A DNA stretch of 64,000 nt from the NCBI RefSeq assembly GCF_900231835.1, contig NZ_OCTN01000007.1, positions 82,556 through 146,555 on the forward strand, given 5' to 3'. This document shows positions 29,003 to 37,517 of this stretch, piece by piece (position 1 is the stretch's first letter; every line of letters starts with the position of its first letter). The notes below the pieces were generated by a model that saw only the letters and a list, made by a program, of their open reading frames with translations, was not told the origin of the DNA and did no database searches. Both the position numbers and the translations under genes were made by a program. The DNA comes from Pontivivens marinum. Its GTDB lineage: Bacteria > Pseudomonadota > Alphaproteobacteria > Rhodobacterales > Rhodobacteraceae.

Positions 29003-29421
29003 CAGGATTGGTCCTGAAGCTACGCCCTGCGGAGCGCGTCTTGATAAATGGCGTCGTCATTGAAAACGGTGATAGGCGGTCGCGGCTGAGCATTCTGACA
29101 CCTGATGCCAGCATCCTGCGGTTGCGCGATGCAATCCACCCCACACAGGCAACAACGCCGGTGACACGGGTTTGCTATCTGGCACAACTCATCCTTGCGG
29201 GTGAGGTTGATAAGGTGACAGGCTACGCGCAATTGACTAGCGGCCTTGCGCAGTTGCGCCATGTTTTCACTGAGGGGCCAGCACATTGCCTGCTTGTTGA
29301 GGCCACGGCCCATGCCGATGCGAGAATGATCTACCAGTGCATGCGTTCGCTAAGAGCGCTGCGACCGATTGAGGCGGATTTGTTTGCAGAGGCGGATACA
29401 GCAAGGTTGGCTGGCGAATAG
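28999..29421 (+). CDS. flbT: Flagellin mRNA regulator FlbT
   Basis: 140 residues matching FlbT: LVLKLRPAERVLINGVVIENGDRRSRLSI in pieces (LRPAERVLINGVV, ENGDRRSRL), and YLAQLILAGE. In Caulobacter FlbT binds the 5' leader of flagellin mRNA and lowers its stability when the hook is not complete. Together with FlaF it tunes flagellin output; the fliC leader here (27076-27276) is the likely target. Coupled to flaF by ATGA. Confidence 0.92.
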   Translation: MTGLVLKLRPAERVLINGVVIENGDRRSRLSILTPDASILRLRDAIHPTQATTPVTRVCYLAQLILAGEVDKVTGYAQLTSGLAQLRHVFTEGPAHCLLVEATAHADARMIYQCMRSLRALRPIEADLFAEADTARLAGE

Positions 29422-29485
29422 CTAACCTTGCTTATAAGCATAGTTTATCACGGCGCGGGGCGGTTCGCCCCGGCCTTGCGCATCA

Positions 29486-30790
29486 TTAAAATCTAGCTGC
29501 ACTGCACAGGGATGAGAGCCGTGCAAATGACGTTGTCGCGTCGGGCAGGTCACGCGCAGACCACATTGTATCAATCGCGTCAGCAGCTTTCATTACACTA
29601 TCGGTTTGAGCGTTCTCACCCTCCACTGCCAGCCCCGCATCACGTAGTGGCGCTATACGTGATGCGGCCGCCAGAATTTTCCGAACCTGCATTATGACCG
29701 CATTTTCGTCAGCATTTGCTGCCTGCGGTAGTGAGCGTGATACTGATTTCAGGACGTCAATTGCGGGGAACCGACCGCTTTCTGCGATCTCTCGATCCAA
29801 TATAATATGTCCATCCAGCATTCCGCGCACCATGTCGGCCAGTGGTTCATCCATATCCGACCCTGCGACCAGAACTGAAAGCACTGCGGTGATGTCACCT
29901 TGGCCTGCTGATCCTGGCCCGAGGCGCTCCATCATTCGTGCTAAGTCTTGACCTGTATTTGCGGGAAAACCGGTGGTGATTGTGGTGCCTGCCTGACTGG
30001 CCTGTACCTGACGATGGGCCTCTGCCCAACGAGTCAGGGAATCCATCAGGATTAGAACATGCTTCCCTTGCTCCTTAAAATGCTCCGCAATATCGATTGA
30101 TGCTTGTGCTGCGCGCCGACGTTCAAGCGCGGAACAATCAGCGGTCGCAGCCACGCAAATGCATCGTGATCGCGTTTCGGCGTCCATCGTATGGTTGATA
30201 AAGCTGGCAAGCTCATGCCCCCGCTCACCAATCATGGCAAAGACAATGACGTCAGCCTTGATACCACTGGCTAGGGCGTTGAGAAGGCTGGTTTTCCCGA
30301 CGCCGGACCCCGCGAATAGCCCTATGCGTTGCCCCTTAACTAGCGGCAGCATGGTGTCGATTGCCGGTTGGCCAGTGTCGAGGCGGGTGCCCAAACTGCG
30401 CCGCGATAGTGCATTTCGGTGTCCCGTCGGCACAAGGCGTAGCGGGCCGGCGCTTAACGCTTGTCCATCCATAGGATCGCCAAATGCGTTTACCACGCGG
30501 CCCAGCCAACTGGTATCTGGCCTGATGGAATTGGACGAATCCTTCCAGATGTAAGCGCCGGGCGCGAGACGGTTGATGGCACCAAACGGCGCCAACTTAA
30601 TTTCGTCTTGCGATAGGGACGTGACCTCAGCACGGGTTCCTCCCTCAATCGAGAAAACATCACCAACGCCGATATCCTGCCGCAAACCGTGTGCGACAAG
30701 TAGCCCCTCCTCGATTCGGCGCAGTGTTGTTAGGTGCGATTTTTGAGGAATTTCGCGGATGGAGCGCGTCATTGCAGCGAATTGTGTCAT
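29486..30790 (-). CDS. fliI: Flagellar export ATPase FliI
   Basis: 434 residues, related to the F1 beta subunit. Walker A is GSGVGKTS at residues 161-168, followed by VFAMIGERGHEL, the Walker B region LILMDSLTRWAEA and TTGFPANTGQDLARMMERLG. It energises export of rod, hook and filament proteins at the inner membrane. FliH and FliJ, its normal partners, are not adjacent; a FliJ-like candidate lies at 35351. The ATG has AGAGGA upstream. It is read opposite to flgB, 87 bases apart. Confidence 0.95.
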   Translation of the reverse strand: MTQFAAMTRSIREIPQKSHLTTLRRIEEGLLVAHGLRQDIGVGDVFSIEGGTRAEVTSLSQDEIKLAPFGAINRLAPGAYIWKDSSNSIRPDTSWLGRVVNAFGDPMDGQALSAGPLRLVPTGHRNALSRRSLGTRLDTGQPAIDTMLPLVKGQRIGLFAGSGVGKTSLLNALASGIKADVIVFAMIGERGHELASFINHTMDAETRSRCICVAATADCSALERRRAAQASIDIAEHFKEQGKHVLILMDSLTRWAEAHRQVQASQAGTTITTGFPANTGQDLARMMERLGPGSAGQGDITAVLSVLVAGSDMDEPLADMVRGMLDGHIILDREIAESGRFPAIDVLKSVSRSLPQAANADENAVIMQVRKILAAASRIAPLRDAGLAVEGENAQTDSVMKAADAIDTMWSARDLPDATTSFARLSSLCSAARF

Positions 30791-30839
30791 TGGCCGATCC
30801 TCTTTTAATCCGTGATTACCCTTTGTTCACTTCCGAAGG

Positions 30840-30854
30840 TTAAGCCGAGGTTGA
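30840..30854 (+). promoter_or_regulatory. CtrA-like box upstream of flgB
   Basis: TTAA-N7-TTGA lies between fliI and flgB, one base off the CtrA consensus TTAA-N7-TTAA. CtrA controls motility genes in Rhodobacterales. It is close to the flgB start, so its role is doubtful. Confidence 0.25.
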
Positions 30855-30877
30855 AGAGTAAAGGGAGAAGCCCTGAA

Positions 30878-31267
30878 ATGACCGAAAACAACTCATTATT
30901 ACGCGTTGCTGCTGAGGCAACGCGCCACGCCGCAACACGGCAGACGGTTATCGCGCGCAATATCGCGAATGCCGACACACCGGGATTCGTTGCGCAGGAT
31001 GTTGTGCCCTTTTCCCAGCGCATGGCCGTAGATAGTTCCGATTTTTCTATTCGAAACACGCGAGCGGGCCACATGGCTGGTGGCTCTAGCCTGGAACCAC
31101 GTGTGATTTCTGCCAGTTCCACCACCGGCGCTGGCACGCCTGATGGCAATACCGTTTCGATTGAGGACCAGATGGTGCGCGCTGCGGATGCCCGTCAGCA
31201 ACATGATTTGGCGTTAACACTTTATCGAAAGTCTCTGGACATCATGCGTACCAGCCTAGGCCGTTAA
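30878..31267 (+). CDS. flgB: Flagellar basal-body rod protein FlgB
   Basis: 129 residues. The rod-family motif is seen as ARNIANADTPGFVAQDVVPF, and the C-terminal helix includes ADARQQHDLALTLYRKSLDI. FlgB is the innermost proximal rod subunit. First gene of a nine-gene plus-strand flagellar operon (flgB to fliL). Start at the ATG ten bases past AAGGGAG; the frame is open for 22 codons upstream without support. Confidence 0.95.
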   Translation: MTENNSLLRVAAEATRHAATRQTVIARNIANADTPGFVAQDVVPFSQRMAVDSSDFSIRNTRAGHMAGGSSLEPRVISASSTTGAGTPDGNTVSIEDQMVRAADARQQHDLALTLYRKSLDIMRTSLGR

Positions 31268-31279
31268 GGGAGAAACCCT

Positions 31280-31669
31280 ATGAGTGATCTACTGTCATCA
31301 ATGCAAAGCTCTGTCAGCGGCATGACCGCCCAATCCGCGCGGTTGCGGTTGAGTTCGGAAAATATCGCGAATGCCGATACTCCCGGTTATCACGGAAAGA
31401 CAGTTTCCTTTGAGGAGGTTACTGGGCGCGAGGGCATTGCGCGTGTTGTTGCCGGCGCGCCAGAGCTGAGCCAGCGCTCGCTTGAGCGGGTGTATTCCCC
31501 CGGCCATCCGCTTGCCGATGATGAGGGGTATTACGACGGCTCCAACGTCAATTTGATGGTGGAGATCGCGGATGCTCGTCAGGCACAGCGCACCTACGAA
31601 GCCAACCTCAAAATGTTCGATCAAGCCCGGGCGATGTCGTCCTCGTTGCTCGATCTTTTACGTCGCTAA
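31280..31669 (+). CDS. flgC: Flagellar basal-body rod protein FlgC
   Basis: 129 residues with the rod signature RLSSENIANADTPGYHGKTV (first 20 residues of that block) and the C-terminal NVNLMVEIADARQAQRTYEA. It forms the proximal rod next to FlgB. The ribosome site AAGGGAG is almost the same as that of flgB. It follows flgB by 12 bases and precedes fliE by 12. Confidence 0.95.
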   Translation: MSDLLSSMQSSVSGMTAQSARLRLSSENIANADTPGYHGKTVSFEEVTGREGIARVVAGAPELSQRSLERVYSPGHPLADDEGYYDGSNVNLMVEIADARQAQRTYEANLKMFDQARAMSSSLLDLLRR

Positions 31670-31681
31670 AGGGGTTAAATC

Positions 31682-31966
31682 ATGGACATTCAATCCACAC
31701 TAGCAGGTCAGGCCTACGGACTGGCACGCCAGATTTCAGCGAAGCCACAGGTCGAACCGGTTGAGGAATTTGCCCAAGTTGCGGCTGACATGGTGTCGGA
31801 TCTGCAATCGACGGAGCAAGCCGCTCGTGGCGCGTTGGCTGGCACAGTTGATCCACATGCGATGGTGCAGGCCCTAGCAGAAACCGAGTTGGCGGTCGAA
31901 ACGGCTGTTACCCTACGGGATAAAGTGGTCGAGGCATATCAGGAGATTCTGAGGATGCCGGTATGA
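31682..31966 (+). CDS. fliE: Flagellar hook-basal body protein FliE
   Basis: 94 residues with the FliE pattern: a variable N-terminus, FAQVAADMVSDLQSTEQAA, a central GTVDPHAMVQALAETELAVETA block and a final VVEAYQEILRMPV. FliE joins the MS ring to the rod and is exported early. Four-base overlap with fliQ. Confidence 0.92.
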   Translation: MDIQSTLAGQAYGLARQISAKPQVEPVEEFAQVAADMVSDLQSTEQAARGALAGTVDPHAMVQALAETELAVETAVTLRDKVVEAYQEILRMPV

Positions 31967-32229
31967 CGCAGGGCCAACTTCTTGATTTGTTGCGTGAGGC
32001 ATTGTGGGCTGCCTTGATCGTGGCACTACCGGTCCTTGCCGTTGCCCTCGCTATTGGTTTGGTGATCGGACTTGTGCAGGCGTTGACCTCTATTCAGGAG
32101 ATGACGCTGACCTTTGTGCCAAAGCTGGCGGGCATTCTTACGGTGTTCTGGATCACCATGGATTTCTCGGGCCGCGTGCTGTTGGTTTTCTGGGATGAGA
32201 GCATCCTACCCGCGATAGTGGGGTCCTGA
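31963..32229 (+). CDS. fliQ: Flagellar export apparatus protein FliQ
   Basis: 88 residues with two membrane helices (about 16-38 and 52-76) and the conserved IGLVIGLVQALTSIQEMTLTF core in pieces (IGLVIGLVQALTSIQEMT, FVPKLAG). It is part of the FliPQR export gate in the inner membrane; FliR is at 36756 and FliP is not in the window. Confidence 0.95.
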   Translation: MTQGQLLDLLREALWAALIVALPVLAVALAIGLVIGLVQALTSIQEMTLTFVPKLAGILTVFWITMDFSGRVLLVFWDESILPAIVGS

Positions 32230-32232
32230 TTT

Positions 32233-32958
32233 ATGGATGTAACGGGACAGATCGCTCTATCGCGCCAAATGGGGCTGGATCGTGAAATGCAGGTCATCGC
32301 CAACAACTTGGCGAATATGTCGACCACAGGCTATCGCCGTGAGGGCGTGATTTTTTCGGAGAGCGTGCAGGCGTCAACAGACGGTTCAGATAGTGTGTCG
32401 ATGGCATCCCTCAGTGCGCGGTTTTCGGACGAGGGGCTGGGGGCTGTGCGCAGTACCGGCGGCTCACTGGATATGGCGATCGATGGGCCAGGATTTTTTC
32501 AGATCGAGGGGCCGTCAGGTGCCCGTCTGACCCGTGCTGGCGCATTCATGCGCGATGCCGATGGGCAAGTTGTTAACGCGAGCGGCGAGTTTCTGCTCGA
32601 CAGTGGGGGCGCACCGATCTTGCTGCCGCCGGGCAGTTCAAATGTCGTGATTTCTGGCGATGGCACCATGACTGCAAACGGTGAACCCGTCGCGCAACTG
32701 GGTCTGTTCATGCCGGCGGAGGGCGCAAGTTTTGAGCGTGAGGACGGTGTTCGGTTCCGCTCTGATCAACCGTTCGAGGCAATGTTTGACGGTCGCATCC
32801 AGCAGGGTGAGCTGGAGGGCGCGAATGTCAGTGCCGTTGCAGAAATGACCAGAATGATCGAGGTGCAGCGCGCCTACGAATTTAGCCAATCTTTACAGGA
32901 ACGTGAGGATGAGCGGCAACGCTCCGTCGTGCGTACCTTGGGGCAGGCAGCACAATGA
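32233..32958 (+). CDS. flgF: Flagellar basal-body rod protein FlgF
   Basis: 241 residues, beginning MDVTGQIALSRQMGLDREMQ and carrying the rod motif ANNLANMSTTGYRREGV, a central flagellar hook-like domain (LDMAIDGPGFFQIEGP) and the C-terminal NVSAVAEMTRMIEVQRAYEF. It forms the proximal rod between FlgC and FlgG. It follows fliQ by three bases. Confidence 0.95.
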   Translation: MDVTGQIALSRQMGLDREMQVIANNLANMSTTGYRREGVIFSESVQASTDGSDSVSMASLSARFSDEGLGAVRSTGGSLDMAIDGPGFFQIEGPSGARLTRAGAFMRDADGQVVNASGEFLLDSGGAPILLPPGSSNVVISGDGTMTANGEPVAQLGLFMPAEGASFEREDGVRFRSDQPFEAMFDGRIQQGELEGANVSAVAEMTRMIEVQRAYEFSQSLQEREDERQRSVVRTLGQAAQ

Positions 32959-32974
32959 TCGCAGGGAGTATAAT

Positions 32975-33760
32975 ATGAGAGCGTTATCTATCGCAGCGAC
33001 GGGAATGGACGCGCAGCAAATGCGAGTCGAGGTGATTTCGAACAACCTCGCGAATATGAGCACGACCGCATATAATGCCCGTCGGGCGGAATTTGCAGAT
33101 TTGCATTATCAACAGCTTAGCCGCGCTGGCAGTATCAACGCAGCTGACGGAACAGTCCTGCCGACGGGCGTTCAGCTTGGGCTTGGCGTGCGTGCGGCTG
33201 CTATCACGATGCATGTTGAGCAGGGTTCGCTACGCGCCACTGGCGGTGAACTGGATGTCGCGATTGAGGGGGCAGGTTACCTTGAGGTGGAACTGCCCAA
33301 TGGCCAGCAGGCCTATACCCGCGATGGCGCGCTAAAGCGAAGTGGTGAGGGGCAGATTGTTACCTCTGACGGTTTCGCAGTCATTCCTGAAATCACAATC
33401 CCCGATGATGCAATGAGCGTGTCGATTAACGCGCAGGGCGAAGTTTACGCTTACTTCAGCGATCAGGTAACACCGCAGCTGATGGGCCAAATTACCCTAG
33501 CTGATTTTACGAATGATAAGGGGTTAGAGGCTCTAGGCGGCAACCTGTTCGCGGAGACTGAAGCATCCGGTGGACCGGTTGTTGGCAGCCCCGGTGATGA
33601 CGGATTGGGAACGATGCGGCAGGGATATCTGGAGGATAGTTCGGTCGATGCGGTTCGGGAAATGACCGAACTGATCGAAGCGCAGCGTGGATATGAGCTG
33701 AACGCGAAGGTCATAACCGCGGCAGATCAAATGCTGTCTGCAACGACGCAAATCCGATGA
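32975..33760 (+). CDS. flgG: Flagellar distal rod protein FlgG
   Basis: 261 residues, starting MRALSIAATGMDAQQMRVE, with SNNLANMSTTAYNARRAEF, the central LDVAIEGAGYLEVELP and the C-terminal SVDAVREMTELIEAQRGYEL. FlgG builds the distal rod that crosses the periplasm. The ATG has AGGGAG eight bases upstream; a longer open frame overlaps flgF without support. It overlaps flgA by four bases. Confidence 0.96.
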   Translation: MRALSIAATGMDAQQMRVEVISNNLANMSTTAYNARRAEFADLHYQQLSRAGSINAADGTVLPTGVQLGLGVRAAAITMHVEQGSLRATGGELDVAIEGAGYLEVELPNGQQAYTRDGALKRSGEGQIVTSDGFAVIPEITIPDDAMSVSINAQGEVYAYFSDQVTPQLMGQITLADFTNDKGLEALGGNLFAETEASGGPVVGSPGDDGLGTMRQGYLEDSSVDAVREMTELIEAQRGYELNAKVITAADQMLSATTQIR

Positions 33761-34173
33761 GGGCGCTGGTTCTCGCACTAAGCCTTGGCGCTATGCCGGC
33801 CATTGCGCAATCCGTCATTCCGGTTCGCGCCATCAGGGCGGAGCAAGTTGTTCGCCCCTCGGACCTATCATTGGCGCAGGAAACGTGGCCGGGTGCCATT
33901 TCCGATATCGCAGATGCAATCGGGCGCGAGGCTCGCGTCACGTTATATCCTGGGCGGCCGATCCTTGCGGGTGATTTGGCCGACCGTGCCGTCGTTGATC
34001 GAAATCAGATTGTTCTATTGCACTACGCAGCAGGTGGTTTGGCCATCGTGACCGAGGCACGGGCATTGTCACGCGGCCGTCCGGGTGAGCGGATTAGAGC
34101 GATGAACGTCGAATCCCGTATGACCATCTGGGGAACGGTTCGCCCTGATGGCACGCTAGAGGTAATGCCATGA
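33757..34173 (+). CDS. flgA: Flagellar P-ring assembly chaperone FlgA
   Basis: 138 residues with a signal peptide (about 1-18, ending AIAQ) and the SAF-domain pattern IGREARVTLYPGRPILAGDL and SRGRPGERIRAMN. It is the periplasmic chaperone for FlgI (P-ring), encoded at 47743. At 138 residues it has only the C-terminal SAF region of the longer enteric FlgA, as is common in alphaproteobacteria. Four-base overlaps with flgG and flgH. Confidence 0.9.
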   Translation: MRALVLALSLGAMPAIAQSVIPVRAIRAEQVVRPSDLSLAQETWPGAISDIADAIGREARVTLYPGRPILAGDLADRAVVDRNQIVLLHYAAGGLAIVTEARALSRGRPGERIRAMNVESRMTIWGTVRPDGTLEVMP

Positions 34174-34895
34174 GGAAAGCGCTCGCAATTGCATTCATCC
34201 TAACCGGATGCGCGACATCCGAGATCGGCCAACCGCCTCAGGTCACGCCGATTGATGCGCCGGAAAACCGCATCATCGCAGCAGTCAGTCCTGAGCGATT
34301 GGCGTTGAGCCAAGCCGCCGCTTCGCGCGCGGAACCGCTCACGTCAGATGGCTCGCTTTGGCGCTCTGGCCCTAGCAGCCTTTTTGGTGATCGGCGTGCC
34401 AGCGTGTTGGGTGATATCTTGACGGTTGTCATTGAAATCGATGAGCAGGCGGAGATTTCAAACGGCACGGATCGATCACGATCAGGGCAGGAGGGGATGA
34501 GCGTTAGCTCTCTGTTCGGATTGCCTGAGAGTTTGGCCGGTCGCGGCGTTTCTCTTGATCCAGCGGTCGAGGCGAGCTCGACATCAGGGTCATCCGGTTC
34601 GGGTAGCACACGGCGCGAGGAGGAGATCACATTGCGGGTCGCTGCGACGGTCGTGGATATCCTGCCAAACGGACATCTCGTGGTTCTGGGCAGTCAGGAA
34701 GTACGCGTGAATTACGAATTGCGTGATTTGCAGGTCGCCGGAATCGTGCGGCCCGAGGATATCTCGCGCCAGAATGAGATTACCTACGATAAAATTGCGG
34801 GCGCTCGGATCATCTATGGTGGGCGGGGGCAAATCACAGACCTGCAACAACCACGGTATGGCCAGCAGCTCCTTGAGCGTGTTTTGCCATTCTAA
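34170..34895 (+). CDS. flgH: Flagellar L-ring lipoprotein FlgH
   Basis: 241 residues with a lipoprotein signal (AIAFILTGC, Cys at residue 14). Family marks are SLWRSGPSSLFGDRRASVLGD (first part) and DILTVVIEIDEQAEI, and the C-terminal VRPEDISRQNEITYDKIAGA in pieces (VRPEDISRQNEI, IAGARIIYGGRG). It forms the outer-membrane L-ring around the rod. Confidence 0.95.
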   Translation: MRKALAIAFILTGCATSEIGQPPQVTPIDAPENRIIAAVSPERLALSQAAASRAEPLTSDGSLWRSGPSSLFGDRRASVLGDILTVVIEIDEQAEISNGTDRSRSGQEGMSVSSLFGLPESLAGRGVSLDPAVEASSTSGSSGSGSTRREEEITLRVAATVVDILPNGHLVVLGSQEVRVNYELRDLQVAGIVRPEDISRQNEITYDKIAGARIIYGGRGQITDLQQPRYGQQLLERVLPF

Positions 34896-34904
34896 GGAGG
34901 GGTT

Positions 34905-35348
34905 ATGCGTTTTCTGATTATCCTATCGCTTGCCGTGATTTGTGGGGCAGGCGGGGCAGGCGCGGCGTGGGTCTTGAAATCGGGGCAGGGTACAGATGCC
35001 GTGATGGAGGATGACGAACCCAGTCATTATGGTTTCGTCGAGCTGCAAAACCAGTTCGTTGTCCCGTTAACTGATGGGGATACGATCTCCGGCCTTGTGG
35101 CTGTTTCGCTGGCTATTGAGGGGGAAAAAGGCCAGGAAACCATGATTGAGGATGCCGAACCGCGCCTGCGCGATGCGTTTCTGCGCGTTCTGTTCGACCA
35201 TGCGCGGGCTGATGGGTTCTCTGGTGATTTCACGAATAACACGAGTATGTCCGAGCTGCGAAATCGGCTCAGCACAACCGCGCATGGCATTCTGGGCTCG
35301 ATCGCGAATGGAGTCTTGATTACCAGCGTGACCCGTCAAGATTTCTGA
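34905..35348 (+). CDS. fliL: FliL-type flagellar basal-body-associated protein
   Basis: 147 residues: one N-terminal membrane helix (about 3-24) and a periplasmic domain with FVELQNQFVVPL and a C-terminal LRNRLSTTAHGILG. FliL supports stator function near MotA/MotB. The match is to the divergent alphaproteobacterial type, so assignment is good but not certain. Ribosome site AAGGAGG. Last gene of the flgB operon, convergent with the FliJ-like gene two bases on. Confidence 0.8.
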   Translation: MRFLIILSLAVICGAGGAGAAWVLKSGQGTDAVMEDDEPSHYGFVELQNQFVVPLTDGDTISGLVAVSLAIEGEKGQETMIEDAEPRLRDAFLRVLFDHARADGFSGDFTNNTSMSELRNRLSTTAHGILGSIANGVLITSVTRQDF

Positions 35349-35350
35349 GA

Positions 35351-35701
35351 TTATAAACCTCTGCGAGCGCGCTGCTGGTCAGCGCGCTTTTGCGCCTTTA
35401 GCGAAGCCTCGATAACAATATCATACTGCCGTCGCAGTTTTGCTAGCTCAAGAACAGCCTTCTGGTGTTCAGAGGTAGCGTTGATCAGGGATGTATCAAT
35501 CGCGCGTAGGCGTGCTTGACGCCCGCGATCCTCCATAGCCCTTTGCAGAATGTCGTCAGTGAGTGGCATGGTCAGGATCTCGCTCCGATCATTCTTTAGC
35601 TTGCTCAATTGATTGCCGACCTGCGCGACCCGCACTTTTGATTTGGCAATGAGCGATGAGAGGGCTTGGCTGACGCGCTTTGCATCCCTGGGGTTCATCA
35701 T
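35351..35701 (-). CDS. Small coiled-coil flagellar protein, possible FliJ analogue
   Basis: 116 residues, almost wholly helical with heptads (VGNQLSKLKNDRSEIL, EHQKAVLELAKLRRQYDIVI) and a basic C-terminus (KAQKRADQQRARRGL). It is coupled to flhB by ATGA and ends the export-gate operon. FliJ is a short coiled-coil protein that links FliI to FlhA, and none is otherwise visible beside fliI, so this is a candidate. The sequence alone does not prove it. Confidence 0.55.
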   Translation of the reverse strand: MMNPRDAKRVSQALSSLIAKSKVRVAQVGNQLSKLKNDRSEILTMPLTDDILQRAMEDRGRQARLRAIDTSLINATSEHQKAVLELAKLRRQYDIVIEASLKAQKRADQQRARRGL

Positions 35702-36759
35702 GAGCGAGCCTTTGAACGCATTTTGTCGGCAAACCGAATTGCAGCAGCGACTGCACGATATGTGTCATGCGGTATCTCTGCGCCGACGGGTAAATCCGCA
35801 TATAGCATCCGCGCCGTCGGGATATCGCGATAGGTCGGAATGCCATTCTCGGCGGCCAGTTCGCGTATTCGCGTGGCAATCTCACCTTGCCCCTTGGCCA
35901 CGCAGATTGGTGCGCCGGGTTGGGTGCGGTCCCACTTTAGCGCGACTGCGATTTCCGTTGGATTGACGAGGATAACATCAGCCTCAGGCACGTCTTGCAA
36001 CATCCGGTTTCCGGCCAACTCCTGCGCGCGCTGCCGTCGTTGCGCTTTTTGGTGGGGGTCACCCTCGGAATCCTTGGACTCATCGCGCAGATCTTGATGG
36101 CTCATCCGAAGTTTTCTTTGGTGATCAAATCGTTGCCAGAGGAAGTCCACAATTGCAATTGATCCGGCAACCAGTGTCGCAACTGTTAGCAATGAAAGGA
36201 CGGTCTTGCCCATATAGATGGCGAGCGTTCCTGCTGATGCTCCTGACAGTCCAATCAAGCGGTCCTTCTCTAAGTCAAACCAGACACCTAGTGCGACGGA
36301 CAGGATGAGGAGTTTTGTTGTGCTCTTTGCAAATTCGAACAGGCCAGTAGCTCCAAATTTTCGTCCAAACCCCTTAAGGATACTGATGCGATCCAGTTTG
36401 GGGGCGAGGTTAGAGCCCGTGACCAAAATACCGCGCTGAGCTATCAGCGCAGCTAAGATCAACGCGATTGGCAGTGCGATGAGTGAGGCCGCGGCAATAA
36501 ATGCATTCTGCATCGCCTTTAATGCTATCGACATTCCCTGCGGGGTCGTGGCTTCGGCAAAAATTCGCGTTAGGCTGCTGCCAATGACATCAATCTGGCT
36601 TGCACCAAAAATACTCAGGCCAATGAGTAGGCCAAGATATGAGGTGGCGGATAAGATATCAGGACTGCGTGCGATGTTTCCCTTGCGCCGCGCATCGTCC
36701 AGCTTTTTGGGCGTCGGGTCATGGATTTTCTCACCGCTGTCGCTTTCCGATTCACTCAT
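35698..36759 (-). CDS. flhB: Flagellar export switch protein FlhB
   Basis: 353 residues: EKIHDPTPKKLDDARRKGNIARS at the N-terminus (in pieces), four membrane segments (about 35-55, 85-108, 145-163, 185-207), then a cytoplasmic domain. The self-cleavage site reads NPTE at 266-269, where FlhB normally has NPTH; Asn and Pro are kept. FlhB switches export from rod/hook to filament proteins after a FliK signal. It overlaps fliR and the coiled-coil gene by four bases each. Confidence 0.95.
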   Translation of the reverse strand: MSESESDSGEKIHDPTPKKLDDARRKGNIARSPDILSATSYLGLLIGLSIFGASQIDVIGSSLTRIFAEATTPQGMSIALKAMQNAFIAAASLIALPIALILAALIAQRGILVTGSNLAPKLDRISILKGFGRKFGATGLFEFAKSTTKLLILSVALGVWFDLEKDRLIGLSGASAGTLAIYMGKTVLSLLTVATLVAGSIAIVDFLWQRFDHQRKLRMSHQDLRDESKDSEGDPHQKAQRRQRAQELAGNRMLQDVPEADVILVNPTEIAVALKWDRTQPGAPICVAKGQGEIATRIRELAAENGIPTYRDIPTARMLYADLPVGAEIPHDTYRAVAAAIRFADKMRSKARS

Positions 36760-37517
36760 GGCGGTGATGAAAATGGTGCGGCAAGAAGGTCGGCAAGCAG
36801 CTCATTCCAGAGTATCAAAATCGCAGGGGCGGCCAGTAGCATTAGAATGATTGAGGCCCCCGTAATCGCGGGCGCGCCGATAAATGCGACCATTAATTGC
36901 GGCATCGCGCGGTTAATTGCACCCAGCGCGATGTTATAGGCCAATGCCACCACTACGAATGGTGCAGCTAGGGTGAAGCCCAATGAAATGGTGTGGCCGG
37001 TTCGCGCGATCCCCCACTGGGCAAGCTCGCCGGAATTTGGCAATCGTCCGGGGGGGAACAAGTCATAGCTTAGGACCAAGGCCTCCGCTATTCGGATATG
37101 CAGCCCAAGGATCAGCGCAAGGGTAACGCCTGCGAGGGACAGCATCGCGCCGATTGCGGGCATCGGGTCTGGCATCGCACCCGGTCCTAGGAGTTGGGCA
37201 AGCGATGTGCTTTGCGCCGCGATAGAGCCTGCAAATTGCAACGCCATGACCAGCATGCGTATCGACAGGCCAAGGGTTATTCCCACTGCGATTTCTACAA
37301 TCAAGGCTGGCAGCAGAGGAACGCCATATGCATCAGGCACCATCGGCCATACAATCATCGTGAATGCAACTGAAACAGCTAGCCGGACGCGCATTGGCAG
37401 CAAGGATGATCCAAAGCCGGGCATCAGCCCAACAGCGGCTGCCACCCGTGCAAAGACAAGAGCAATCGCCGTAAAAACGTCTTGCGAAAACAGCGCTATA
37501 TCCCCCAGCTCTGCCAT
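36756..37517 (-). CDS. fliR: Flagellar export apparatus protein FliR
   Basis: 253 residues with about six membrane segments. FliR marks are FARVAAAVGLMPGFGSSLLP at the start, AQSTSLAQLLGP and GLHIRIAEALVLSYDLFPPG. Part of the FliPQR gate. It shares TAATG with the end of flhA and ATGA with flhB, so the three form one unit. Confidence 0.95.
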   Translation of the reverse strand: MAELGDIALFSQDVFTAIALVFARVAAAVGLMPGFGSSLLPMRVRLAVSVAFTMIVWPMVPDAYGVPLLPALIVEIAVGITLGLSIRMLVMALQFAGSIAAQSTSLAQLLGPGAMPDPMPAIGAMLSLAGVTLALILGLHIRIAEALVLSYDLFPPGRLPNSGELAQWGIARTGHTISLGFTLAAPFVVVALAYNIALGAINRAMPQLMVAFIGAPAITGASIILMLLAAPAILILWNELLADLLAAPFSSPP

